A DNA stretch of 64,000 nucleotides from Sporothrix humicola. Lineage: Eukaryota; Ascomycota; Sordariomycetes; Ophiostomatales; Ophiostomataceae. The first letter of the stretch is position 1. Each line of letters begins with the position of its first letter. A program made the position numbers and the translations under genes. Where the stretch lies: positions 248,001 through 312,000 of the forward strand of contig WNYE01000023.1 in NCBI GenBank assembly GCA_021396245.1. The letters run 5' to 3'. Below, piece after piece: positions 54,784 through 64,000 of the stretch. The notes beneath the pieces were generated by a model. That model did not search any database and was not told where the DNA came from. It saw only the letters and a list, made by a program, of their open reading frames with translations.

Positions 54784-55734
54784 GGCGAAGGACGATAGAA
54801 AGGGATGGAGGAAGGGAGATAATGTCGAGAGCTATTGAGGATTGTTCACAAAAAAAAAAAAGCAAGTTGATTCGAAAAGGGGATGATGGATGGTCGTCAG
54901 TCGTCGGTGTGCGCTTGCGCAAATCGTCAATCAAGATATATCTTTCAATGAAAGCGTATCGCCGCAGGTAATCGCTGGTGACTGGCCGTCGGAGGTGGTC
55001 GCGTGTTGGCCAGGTGGGTGTCGTCGTTGTCGCAATGTGTCGTCTTTGTTGTTAGGAGGTCAAATTTGGCCTTGTTCTGTCCCTGCCTGGTCGTGCTTAT
55101 TAGCTCTTGTGCATCGGTTCTGAAGGAACAGCTGTCGTTGCTGCTAGGCCGCTGTAGCTTGACGCCACAGCACCTTCCCTCATTGACTGACTCCTGATCT
55201 GGACCCACTGTGGCAGCCCCCAGGCAGGTATTACCTTCCCAAATTGTTCGTTCCCCTTCTCTTTCCCTCCATCCTTCCCGGCTAATTCGTTTTTCCGTCC
55301 AAAGCCCCTTATCGCTTAGGCGCAATTGCTCTTATCGCATCAGATCGTCAGTGCCTGCCCTCCACTGTGGATTCTTTTCGTATGGCAGGCTGCGGCGCTA
55401 CTGGTCAAGGGTTCTAGGCTGCGCCAAAAGAGGCCATTCAACAGTTTTCCGCATCTGCTGTTGTTCATCACCTCACTTCCGGCATCCGAGACCGCACATA
55501 CCCTCGTCGGACCTCCCTCGTTCCGATCAGCTTTTTTGGTCCTTTCCTTCTTGTGCTGGCGCTCCAGTGTTGCTGACAGTGTACTTTGTGCTCCGTATTT
55601 ATTTTCTTTTAATACCCCCTTTTCTCAACGCTCCTTTTCGTCCTTCTATCGCATCTCCAAGCATCGCGACATTTTCGACTTCTCGAATCCTACTTTTCCT
55701 CTCCTCGAACTCATCCTCCCCCTCCCCATTCACA
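54784..55734. promoter_or_regulatory. Divergent promoter region of YIF1 and SRP receptor alpha
   Basis: About 950 bp separate the two start codons. The right half (55200-55734) is pyrimidine-rich and looks like a leader; the receptor frame stays open through it but contains no ATG. The left half contains a purine-rich stretch (54840-54900) next to YIF1. Confidence 0.55.
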
Positions 55735-57753
55735 ATGCTCGACAGCTTCGAGATCATTACCACATCGGGCGTCGTCCTGTGGTCGCGCAACTATGCATTC
55801 GTCAGCCCGGCCATCGTCAACCGCTTCATTACCGACGTCTTCATTGAGGAGAGCACAACCGCTGGAACCAAGGAGGATCTTGCGTCGGCCGTCGCCGGCG
55901 GCAGCAGCAGCAGCCATGCGCCCTTTTTGACGGAGCAGTACGCCGTCAAGTGGGCGTTCTCGAAAGACCTGGGCATCATCTTTGTGGCCGTCTACAAGTC
56001 GCTTCTACATCTTTCGTGGATCGACAAGCTTGTCGACAACATCAAGACGCTCTTTGTCAAGCTGTACGGCGACCAGCTGACCCGGCCCAACACCACGATC
56101 GTCGAGTGCGCACGATTTGACGACTACTTTGACCAGCAGCTCAACGAACTGGAGGGAAGCGGAGCAACAGCCTCTTCTCAGATCAACGAGAAACCGAGAC
56201 AGGCACCTGCGCCGGCAGCGGAATCGCCCGACTCGACACCGGCGGCGACGCCGTCCAACTCGCGGCCCTCGACACCTGGCGGAGGACTGCAAGCGGGCGG
56301 CCAGTGTGCAACAACGTCGGCCCAGCCTAGTCCGCTGAACAACCTGTCGCGCCGGGCGCGCAAAGCACAAAAGGCGGCAGCGGGAGGCGGCGCTAGTGGC
56401 GGCGGCAGTGCTGTGCAGTCAAGCGACGAGGCGACGGTGCGGAAACACCAGAAAGACAACGCGAAGACGTCAAAGACGGCCAAGAAGGGCCGCAAATGGG
56501 GCGCCGACGGCCAGGCCGAGGAGGATGACGACATCCAGCTCGATTACTCGATTATCGATCTTCCCAAGGGCGGCAAAGGTGGAGACAACGATTCTTCGGA
56601 ACGGCCAGCGCTGGAGCAGGTGGACGCATCGACGTGGGGCAAGACGGCCAAGGGCGGCAAGTTTGTGCTCAAGGACTTGGACGACGAGGTGCACTCGATC
56701 CTGGCGAGTGCTGATGCCGACGCCTCAAACAGCAAAGCGGCCGCATCGGCAGCTGCGGCAGCAGCAAACAGCGGCTTGATAGGGTCGAGCCTGAGCACGA
56801 TCGGCGGCCTGTTCCGCAACGTCGTGGGTGGCAAGACTCTGACCAAGGAGGACCTGGACAAGGTCATGAAGGGCATGGAGGACCACCTGCTGCGCAAAAA
56901 CGTGGCCCGTGAGGCGGCCGTGCGGCTCTGTGAGAGCGTCGAGGCCGAGCTGCTAGGCACCAAGACGGGCAGCTTCGAGAGCACGAATGCACGCGTCAAG
57001 ACGGCGCTTGAGGCTGCGCTCACAAAGATGCTGACACCAACGTCGTCGCTCGACTTGCTACGCGAGATCGACGCCATTACTCGCCCGGGAGCCACGTCTC
57101 TGCGCAAACCCCGGCCCTACGTCATGTCCATCGTGGGCGTCAACGGCGTGGGCAAGTCCACCAACCTGTCCAAGATCTGCTTCTTCCTGCTGCAGAACCG
57201 CTACAAGGTGCTCATTGCCGCCGGCGACACATTCCGTTCGGGCGCTGTCGAGCAACTGGCTGTGCACGTCCGCAACCTGACAGAACTCACAGCGCGTGAG
57301 GGTGGCCAGGTCGAGCTCTACCAAAAGGGCTACGGCAAGGATGCTGCCGCTGTTGCCAAGGATGCTGTGACCTATGCCGGCCAGAACGGCTACGATGTGG
57401 TCCTCATCGACACGGCCGGCCGTCGCCACAACGACCAGCGCCTCATGTCCTCGCTCGAAAAGTTTGCCAAGTTTGCGCAGCCCGACAAGATTCTCATGGT
57501 CGGCGAGGCGCTCGTCGGCACGGACTCCGTCGCCCAGGCCCGCAGCTTCAACCAGGCCTTTGGCAGCGTCCGCAGCCTCGACGGCTTCATCATCTCCAAG
57601 TGCGACACCGTCGGCAGCATGGTTGGCACGCTCGTCAGTCTGGTGCATGCTACAAATGTGCCCATCCTTTTTGTCGGTGTTGGCCAGCACTACTCGGACC
57701 TACGCAACTTTTCCGTCTCATGGGCCGTGGAGCGGCTGTTGAGCAGCGATTAG
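55735..57753 (+). CDS. Signal recognition particle receptor alpha subunit (672 aa)
   Basis: The ER docking GTPase for SRP-ribosome complexes. ATG 55735 (cacaATG) begins MLDSFEIITTSGVVLWSR, the expected start of the SRX longin domain, which binds SRP beta. This domain runs to about 130. A long charged, Gly/Ala/Lys-rich linker (about 140-360) follows, then the N domain. The GTPase has G1 GVNGVGKSTN (468-477), AAGDTFRSGAVEQL, G3 DTAGRRHNDQRLM, a degenerate G4-type SKCDTVGS and the closing GVGQHYSDLRNF. The length is close to yeast and animal receptors, slightly longer through the linker. The open frame upstream lacks any ATG. Single exon. It shares a promoter region with YIF1. Confidence 0.97.
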   Translation: MLDSFEIITTSGVVLWSRNYAFVSPAIVNRFITDVFIEESTTAGTKEDLASAVAGGSSSSHAPFLTEQYAVKWAFSKDLGIIFVAVYKSLLHLSWIDKLVDNIKTLFVKLYGDQLTRPNTTIVECARFDDYFDQQLNELEGSGATASSQINEKPRQAPAPAAESPDSTPAATPSNSRPSTPGGGLQAGGQCATTSAQPSPLNNLSRRARKAQKAAAGGGASGGGSAVQSSDEATVRKHQKDNAKTSKTAKKGRKWGADGQAEEDDDIQLDYSIIDLPKGGKGGDNDSSERPALEQVDASTWGKTAKGGKFVLKDLDDEVHSILASADADASNSKAAASAAAAAANSGLIGSSLSTIGGLFRNVVGGKTLTKEDLDKVMKGMEDHLLRKNVAREAAVRLCESVEAELLGTKTGSFESTNARVKTALEAALTKMLTPTSSLDLLREIDAITRPGATSLRKPRPYVMSIVGVNGVGKSTNLSKICFFLLQNRYKVLIAAGDTFRSGAVEQLAVHVRNLTELTAREGGQVELYQKGYGKDAAAVAKDAVTYAGQNGYDVVLIDTAGRRHNDQRLMSSLEKFAKFAQPDKILMVGEALVGTDSVAQARSFNQAFGSVRSLDGFIISKCDTVGSMVGTLVSLVHATNVPILFVGVGQHYSDLRNFSVSWAVERLLSSD

Positions 57754-58271
57754 GGGAAAAGTGTGGCACAAGGATAGAGGCATTGTTATTTCCTAATTGA
57801 GTGTTATTACTTGGCAGAAATTGCAATCACGGCAGCTGTCGATGGAACATATATATACTTTAATATATTTAATGTGATTATGTTAATGTTCAAGAGTCCT
57901 GTACTTTGTCTCGAAGCAATGGTTCTTTTCGACGTAGATATGTTTGTAAAATTTTATAATCTTGTACTGTCTGCTATGAAAAAAAGAGGGGGGAAAAAAC
58001 ACAAAAAAAACCGATGAAATGAATTATGCAGCAAATTCTACATGGCATCACTTCTCCGGAAAATGATAAATCATAAACCGAGCTCGTCTGAAGGAATTCT
58101 CATGATCTATGGCTTACTCGTGACATGCGATGCAAGCAACAATGCAACCGTACTAGCCATCGTGATTGGCTGGTAATCGGGTTCCGAAGCAAAAGAAGGA
58201 TCGGATCGGATCCGTTTATATCTCTCTACTATTTTATTCATAATAACCCTCATTCATATTTCCCCCACACT
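57754..58271. other. Convergent 3' region
   Basis: A/T-rich 3' flanks of the SRP receptor and the thioesterase gene. No supported ORF. Confidence 0.5.
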
Positions 58272-59064
58272 CTACAGCTCCGTTTTCCCTGCCGGGGCTG
58301 GGGGCAGGACCTTGTGCAGGAACGCCTCGACGTCGTCCAGCTCCTCGGGGACAGCGGTGTGCGGCATCTCATACTCCTTCCACTCGACAGGGTAGCCGAG
58401 CTTGACGAGATGCTCCTTGGACATGCGGCCGAGGGCAAAGGGAAGCACAGGGTCGACGGTGCCGTGACACATGAGGATGGGCGTCTGGGCGTTGGGGTTG
58501 GCGTCCGGGGCCTTGGGCAGGTAGGTGGACTCAAGCTTCAGAGTCAGCGGCAGATACGTAGACATGCCGACAATACCTGCCAGCTTGACAAGACTTGTGA
58601 GGCCCGAAAAGAGGGCAACAGCACCGCCTTGAGAGAAGCCGCCGAGGACAATGCGCTCAGAGGGGATTCCGCTGTCGACCTCCTGCTGGACGAGCTGGCG
58701 GAAGTAGTCGCGGCTCTCAACCATGCCGGCCTCGTCCTCGTTTTCGCGCATCAGGCTGGCCGAGCCGCCAAGAGAGGCCTTTCCTGTTAGCAGCTGAATT
58801 TTCGTGCTTATTGAAGCTTGACTCTGTTGGGAGACTTACAATATCATACCAACCGGGCATACGGTAGCCCATGTTGACGGTGATGGGAATAGTGGGAGCG
58901 TGAGGCAGGATGAACTTGACCTCATCGAGACGCTGCCGACGGCGCCAGTTCTCAACGGCCGAGGCCCAGCCGTGGCCCGAGTCACCGAGACCGTGCGCAA
59001 AGATGACAGTCGCCGTGTGCCGCGGGCCGGACGCGGGGAAGACGAGGGGAGCCAACCGAGACAT
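58272..59064 (-). CDS. Acyl-protein thioesterase 1 (243 aa, 2 exons)
   Basis: A cytosolic alpha/beta-hydrolase that removes palmitate from S-acylated proteins such as G-alpha and Ras. Exons on minus: 59064-58840 and 58778-58272 (732 nt, in phase). The 61-nt intron has donor GTAAGT and a CTAAC branch site; the acceptor is AAAG at 58779, because the nearer CAG would break the frame. The N-terminal oxyanion loop is FAHGLGDSGHGW. The catalytic serine is S124 in GGFSQGGAVAL, the acid D184 in GTVDPVLPF, and the histidine H215 in MPHT. MPGWYDI and LPHAP are family hallmarks. The length is typical (about 227-240). It is divergent from the FAR1-type gene. Confidence 0.95.
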
Positions 59065-59563
59065 GGTGGAGTGAATGTGGTCGCGAAGAGGGTGAGGAGA
59101 GGGAAGAAAAGAGAGGAGAAAGGAGGCAGGAAGCGTGGGAAGAAAAGAAGGGAAGGAACGCTCAACGAAGCTTCCGTTTCAAATGTCGTCCAGCTTGTCC
59201 ACTCGATCGCAACTTCCGATATGGCGTCTCAAGCTTGCAGCCGAGCCCCACCTCTGTCCGCCGCAAGAGCTGTCTGTGGAAGCTCCAAGATCGGAGTGGA
59301 TCCACTCGTCAAAATGACTAAGCCGTCAAGATACCCGCCACCCCAATTTATCGGCTATCAAACAGCCTGAAGCGCGCTGAATCTCTAATGATACTTGCGT
59401 GCCCACCCGCATTTACAGAGTACGTCTCCATCTCCAAACCAACAACCTCTTCGAACGCCCTTTGCACGAACGGGCCACGACATCCGCGCGCGCGCCCTCA
59501 CTTCTCCACGGGCAGACTACCGGAAATCTAAGGCCAGCACAAAATTATGCAACAGCTGCCAAG
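59065..59563. promoter_or_regulatory. Divergent promoter between thioesterase and FAR1-type genes
   Basis: About 500 bp. The 59070-59160 part is purine-rich on plus, which is pyrimidine-rich as a leader for the minus-strand gene. The FAR1 frame is open upstream to 59399, but only from GTG, so it is treated as leader. Confidence 0.5.
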
Positions 59564-60466
59564 ATGAGCCCCGCTGCCGCTAAATCCGCAGCTGCCGCGC
59601 CGACGGCCGCGATGCCTGCGACACCAAACCACAATGCAAACCACAGCGCAAATGCCAATGCGACACCCGCTTCCGGCGCAGACACGGCTGCCGGCGACGA
59701 CTCTCTAGCGGAGCACACGCCCACAACGGCGCCGCCCATGGCCGCAGCACAGGTGTACCCGGATGGGTTCCCGGGATTCGGCCCTGAAGTGCTCCCGGCC
59801 GAAGCTGTTTACCATTCTCGCGACGACGCATACAAGGCCATTAATGCCTCAGCAGCCGCCCACGGCTACGCATTCATCACATCGCGCTCGTTCCAGACGT
59901 CAGGCGGCCTGACGACGGCCATGTACTCGTGTGATCGCTCTGGCCGCGGCCGTGACCCGAATCGCGTCATGAAGCGCCAGAGAGCGGCATCGCGACGCAC
60001 CGACTGCCATTTCTCAGTCTATGTCAAGGAGCGGCGCGACGGGCTCTGGCAGGTCCGGCACCGCGCCGGCGCCCAGTTCTCCATCCACAACCACGCGCCC
60101 AGCGAGGACGTCTTTGCGCATCGTGTGCACAGATCGCTCGATGCCGACCAGAAAGACACAATCGACGTGCTGCTGCAGATGGAAATGAAGATGAAGCAGA
60201 TTGTCACCTTTTTGCGTCTCAAATACCGCAAGAACGTCGGCGCTCGCGACGTCTCCAACTATATTGCGAGCACGCGCCGCACCAAGCTGGCCGCGCAGCC
60301 GCAGAGCTCGGACCAAACAGCACAGGCGGCCAAAGAGCAGGCCTCGCTCGAACAGCAGACTCTCGAGCAGGAAAAGGAGGATCTGCTGTTGGAGGAAGAG
60401 CTTAGAGAGCAGCTTGGCAAAGAGCTGCAGCAGACCGCCGGCGGTACCCAGGATTACTTTGGCTAG
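59564..60466 (+). CDS. FAR1-type (WRKY-GCM1 fold) DNA-binding protein without transposase (300 aa)
   Basis: A putative transcription factor. ATG 59564 is the first ATG of the frame. Residues 1-70 are Ala/Asn/Thr-rich. The FAR1-type zinc domain spans roughly 85-185: DDAYKAINASAAAHGYAF, Cys in MYSCDRSG, Cys in RRTDCHF, then WQVRH and HNH. The domain derives from Mutator-like transposases. The MULE transposase core that would follow is absent, and the protein instead continues with a helical region (LQMEMKMKQIVTFLRLKY, KNVGARDVSNYI) and a Gln/Glu-rich coiled coil (about 245-290). This fits a domesticated, stand-alone DNA-binding domain. Targets are unknown. Single exon with typical codon use, so it is not a decayed transposon. 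Confidence 0.85.
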   Translation: MSPAAAKSAAAAPTAAMPATPNHNANHSANANATPASGADTAAGDDSLAEHTPTTAPPMAAAQVYPDGFPGFGPEVLPAEAVYHSRDDAYKAINASAAAHGYAFITSRSFQTSGGLTTAMYSCDRSGRGRDPNRVMKRQRAASRRTDCHFSVYVKERRDGLWQVRHRAGAQFSIHNHAPSEDVFAHRVHRSLDADQKDTIDVLLQMEMKMKQIVTFLRLKYRKNVGARDVSNYIASTRRTKLAAQPQSSDQTAQAAKEQASLEQQTLEQEKEDLLLEEELREQLGKELQQTAGGTQDYFG

Positions 60467-60852
60467 AACTGAGAGCGTTCTCCCAAATCCCCCCTTGTCT
60501 CTTCTTACTTCGTTTTCTCTTCTTTCATCGTTTGTTTGTCCTTGGAGCAGTCTCCATATCCCCAACCGCGGGATCTCAGTTGTATTTTATTGTTTCGATT
60601 ATGTATACCCGTCGGCCGTCGGCTAATTATGGAGTAGCCGTGTCTGTTTTTACTTTGCATTTGTTCTCTGGGAGGTCGTTATCAAAGGGTTGAAGAGGAA
60701 CATTAATGGTGTATGCAGTTGTTTGAATTTCTTTCTTAGCATTATTGGCAGTGTTTGCTAAATGGAGAAAAAGTTATGACAAATTAAACATAAGAATTTA
60801 GGACATGTAATGCGTTTAATGGACTAAAAAAAGAACGTGTAAAAAATCTGTC
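60467..60852. other. 3' flank of FAR1-type gene
   Basis: A/T-rich, no gene seen; lies between the FAR1-type gene and the oppositely oriented tRNA-Ile. Confidence 0.5.
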
Positions 60853-60860
60853 AAAAAGAC

Positions 60861-60865
60861 AAAAA
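60861..60865 (-). terminator. Pol III terminator of tRNA-Ile
   Basis: Five T on the minus strand just downstream of the tRNA; a second T5 follows at 60853-60857. Confidence 0.7.
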
Positions 60866-60869
60866 GAAA

Positions 60870-60963
60870 TGGTCCCGGAGGGGCTCGAACCCTCGACTTT
60901 CGCATAGGATTTTCTTTGCAGGAAATATTAGTACGATGCGCTAACCAACTGCACCACGGAACC
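60870..60963 (-). tRNA. tRNA-Ile(AAT) with intron
   Basis: The acceptor GGTTCCG pairs with CGGGACC (one T-G pair) and the discriminator is A. The D arm is GTGC-AGTTGGTTA-GCGC. The anticodon stem TCGTA pairs with TGCGA. The loop is CTAATA followed by a 20-nt intron after position 37, giving anticodon AAT. The T arm is GAGGG-TTCGAGC-CCCTC. The mature length is 74 nt. Confidence 0.93.
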
Positions 60964-63900
60964 GCTCAGAGAAGAGGCGGAGACAGGGCCTGATTGAGCA
61001 AAGACGGCGCTTCGGAGGGCCTAGGTAGGAAAGAACGAACGGTCCTAGCTAGCACGACTTTCACTGTGAACCGGAAGGGAGCGGGAAGTGCCGTGACGAC
61101 AAGGAGGAAGGAGCAATGGGATCTTTAAATACATAATAAAAAAGCAGAAATAAAGGCATGGATGGGGAGCAGGGCTATTTGCGAGGGACTAGCAGAGCGA
61201 GATGATGTTTGTGCTCTGGGTGACGGGACGGGCTGTTTCTCGTAGAATCGAAAAATAAACGACGAAAATCGACATGGCTAGCTTAAGGGGTGAGATTCAA
61301 AGTAAACAAAGTGAAGATGGCGGACAAGAATAAAAAAAAACTAAAAAATATAATATAAAATGTAAATCATTATACTCAGTAATAACACAACAGGAATACG
61401 AACCAGCTACGCTTTGTACAAGACAATGCCAAGTCGGGCAGGGATTCACTCAAATGACAGGCAGGCGATATAATAGAGTACAAAACGACCGAGAGACTAG
61501 ACTCTGCCTTCTGCTCCTGTTACTTCCCTTATCCTAGACTTGCTGATGAACATCAGATAGCGAGCAAGACTCCAAGACCGACACGCCCAACCGTTTAATC
61601 ACGCTTCTTTGTGTCTGGCCTCTGCGCCAGTTTCCCTCCATTCCATTTTTTCACGACTTGTCTCTGTTGTCTTGGTTTTCTGTCCCTCCTGTCTGCTCTG
61701 TCTTTTGTGTCTTTCATGTCTCTGTCCCACGCTATTGACAGTCCTGATGACCTCTGGCTCTCTGTATGTTTGTCTGCATTTTCCTGCATTTATCTGCATC
61801 TGTCTTTGACTGCTGTGTCTCTACTGTCTTTAGTGAGACTCACCAGTACGGCGTAAACTCGGTGCGTCCATGTATCCGTATCCATGCGTCCATGTATCCG
61901 TATCCATGCGTCCATGCGTTTTGTGCTTTGTATTTCGTGCTTGTGCGTCTGTGTCTTGTTTCCTTGCATCTCTGTGTCCGTCCATGCGGCTGCTGTTCCT
62001 GCTCCTGCCTCCTGCTGTCCTCTCTTCTGGCGTCTCTGCTCCCCCCGTTCCTACTGTCTCTGCCGCTTTTGCTGTTCCTGATACCCCCGGATCCTGGGCG
62101 GCCCTCCAACTCGGTTCTCGTTGTGCACGCTTGGCGGTTTCCCCCTTTCTCGTGTTTTTAGGACATACCTTATTATGTCTCCTCATATCTTCTCTGCCTT
62201 CACTTTGACCCTTGCTCTTCTGCACAACTTGTCCCCGCCTCTTCTTGCCATTTTCATTCTTTCTTCCTTTCTTTACTTCTTTCTTTTTCCCTGACCGGAC
62301 ATGCACTGCTACCCTTGAACGGACTGCTCCCTTGCCTCCCATGTCCAGTTTGTGTGACGTCAGAAGAGGGGACAGAGGAGAATAATCAAAGCAGCAGAAA
62401 GAGTCTGTAGCGTCCAAAATGTGTACTACCGTACTCATTAAACAGGTGTGTACGAGAAGGGGGAAAAGGGTAAAACGCAAAGACAGGGTCGACTTTTGTC
62501 TTCAGGGCATGTTTTCGCTGCTCATCTGCCTCCACTCTCTAGTCTTTCTCTGAACGTTCTTTTCAATATCTTTTCAATAATCAGTATTTTGCATGCCCTT
62601 CCCCATACTACTAGATCTCCTCCTGGTCAGCTTCTTTATCCCTTTATTTGTTCCCCCCCTTTCCTTTCAATTCCAACTCAGTATGCATCTTCGACGCCCC
62701 TCGTCTTGTTTTACACACACACCACACACCCCATCTCGTCTCTTGTGCGTCGTTACCTCAAATGTATTCTCACGGCCGAGGGCTCTCCTTTGACGTGCTC
62801 CATTCTACATTCTGCGTCCTGGTTTTGTCCAGTCAAGACTCGTTTCTCTTTCCTTCTTGTTTCGTTTTTGTTATTTTGTCTTTTTGTCTGTTTGTCTTTT
62901 TGTCTTTTCTAATCGACACTTTTGTCCTATCTGCTTGCCCATTAATCGAAATGGGAGCGAGGTACCGTGTACCGGTCCCTCTTTTGAAATGAGAGTGGAT
63001 GCAACTGGCCGAGTTGTTCCAATGGCCAAACGGGAGATGTTGACTGTATTTTTGTGGAGAATTGATGTTGGAGAAGCACACACCGTATTGTTCGCTTTCC
63101 TTATGATGAAAACGGAAAAATTAAAAGAAATTCGCAACGGCACTGCAAAAAAAAAGATAGACTTACACTCCCCCTCCCCCGAAAAGAGAAAGTAAGAAAC
63201 AAAATACTCGGATACTGCACAACGTCTTGTGTGTCCAGGCCATTTCCCGTTGGTGTAACCACTCGCTCCCTGCAGTCCATTAAATCCTCTCTTAAGTTTC
63301 CTGATGCGTCTTCTCTGGCTCTGCACCTATCTTCTCTTTCCAAAAATGCAACATGCTTCTCCTTTCTGCAGCCACAATCTTGAACGAACGTTCCTGGCCG
63401 GTACTTTCTTTTCTTCGTCCTCACTTCTGCAGGTCCGCATCCCCATTGGCAATTCTCTGCATATATCCCTCCTATTCTCCCAGCCAAGTCTCCCAGTCAA
63501 GTTCCCAATCAACCCCTGCACGTAAATCCAGACCTCGGGATGCTGGCAAGCGAACCCTGACGTTGCACAATGAGCGACAAGAATCTCCTTTCCTTTTTGT
63601 CCATTTTGTCCTTTTGTGTTCACAGTGCGTGGCACAGACGAGAGCCAAATAATGCAGCCAAGAGTGGGCGAGCGTAAGAGGAGAGTGTGCAAGAAGAAAA
63701 CGAAGACGGGCGTTGTCCACCACTGCTCCTATTTTGTCGAAAAAAGGCGAGGACAAGATGAGGACAAGAATGGGAACTGAAAGGCGTCACAAAAAGCGTC
63801 AACACGCATCATCGAGACCATGTTTTTCTTGCCTGTCAACGAGCTTAATTCTGCTCTCTTATCCCTAAAAAATGAAAGAAAACACTGACGGGGCTGGCTC

Positions 63901-64000
63901 AATATAGATTCGCCCAAGGCTTGCCCAAGACTCACCCAAGACTTGCCCTGGTCATTTTGACGGCAGATGCAGACTCTCGGCACTCTCAATTTATGTTGGA
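60964..64000. other. 3 kb terminal region, no gene recognised
   Basis: The 61.6-62.9 kb part is strongly pyrimidine-rich on plus and resembles the leader or promoter of a gene to the right, possibly outside the window. It contains the 22-bp tandem repeat at 61863 and TTTTTGTC-type repeats near 62870-62910. Frames on both strands lack motifs. Confidence 0.5.
61863..61916. repeat. 22-bp tandem repeat, two full units plus a partial third
   Basis: Two identical copies of a 22-mer beginning tgcgtccatgtatccg (61863-61884 and 61885-61906), then a partial third unit that diverges after tgcgtccatg. Non-coding. Confidence 0.85.

Noticed and set aside
55210..55734. N-terminal extension of the SRP receptor by 175 residues
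   Set aside because: The frame is open but starts only from GTG and has no ATG. The composition is that of a pyrimidine-rich leader, and the SRX domain begins exactly at the ATG at 55735.
59399..59563. N-terminal extension of the FAR1-type protein
   Set aside because: It would need a GTG start; the first ATG is at 59564.
61830..62480. 216-codon minus-strand frame near the right end
   Set aside because: Very basic, Lys/Arg/Gly-rich, includes the 22-bp tandem repeat, and mirrors the pyrimidine-rich plus strand; no domain.
1..64000. CRISPR arrays, operons, bacterial promoters or insertion sequences
   Set aside because: The sequence is eukaryotic (spliced genes, intron-containing tRNAs). No regularly spaced repeats and no transposase with terminal repeats were seen.

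Overview
This window is nuclear DNA of a filamentous ascomycete (Pezizomycotina, probably Sordariomycetes). The evidence is short 55-105 bp introns with CTAAC/CTGAC-type branch sites, tRNA genes with introns after anticodon position 37, fungal-type hybrid histidine kinase, yapsin-like protease and iterative polyketide synthase genes, and pyrimidine-rich leaders. The order cannot be fixed from sequence alone. Exon structures were worked out by hand from splice signals, reading phase and family conservation.

Layout. 1-2.6 kb: two unrecognised, low-complexity protein genes, convergent. 4.8-9.6 kb: a type II membrane nucleotide pyrophosphatase/phosphodiesterase (minus) head-to-head with a zinc-finger plus G-patch protein (plus). 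10.0-11.5 kb: a GPI-anchored yapsin-like aspartic protease (minus). 14.0-15.9 kb: an intron-containing tRNA-Leu(CAA), then the purine gene for SAICAR synthetase, whose upstream region holds a perfect Gcn4/CPC1-type palindrome. 17.3-19.6 kb: a five-exon DHA2-type MFS exporter (minus). 19.6-29.3 kb: 9.7 kb with no recognisable gene. 29.3-37.3 kb: an eleven-exon highly reducing polyketide synthase (plus). 37.3-46.6 kb: a second gene-poor stretch holding only tRNA-Arg(TCT). 46.6-50.9 kb: a single-exon hybrid histidine kinase with PAS-type sensor regions. 51.6-60.5 kb: a dense housekeeping block with an Mpv17/PMP22 protein, YIF1, SRP receptor alpha, acyl-protein thioesterase 1 and a FAR1-type DNA-binding protein. 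60.9 kb: tRNA-Ile(AAT) with intron. 61-64 kb: no recognisable gene.

The most unusual locus is the polyketide synthase. It encodes about 2,429 residues with KS-AT-DH-(methyltransferase remnant)-(enoyl-reductase remnant)-KR-ACP. KS, AT, KR and ACP keep their key residues, and DH keeps its His/Asp pair. The SAM-binding motif of the methyltransferase and the glycine-rich NADPH motif of the enoyl reductase are replaced, so both are probably dead. No trans-acting enoyl reductase, tailoring enzyme or cluster regulator is visible; the only plausible partner is the divergently transcribed exporter. The synthase and the exporter each carry one predicted GC-AG intron, two of 18 introns in the window.

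The SRP receptor and YIF1 genes form a head-to-head pair serving the early secretory pathway. Two other genes, the G-patch protein and the histidine kinase, have a short upstream ORF whose TGA overlaps the next ATG, which would permit reinitiation-type control if those regions are transcribed.
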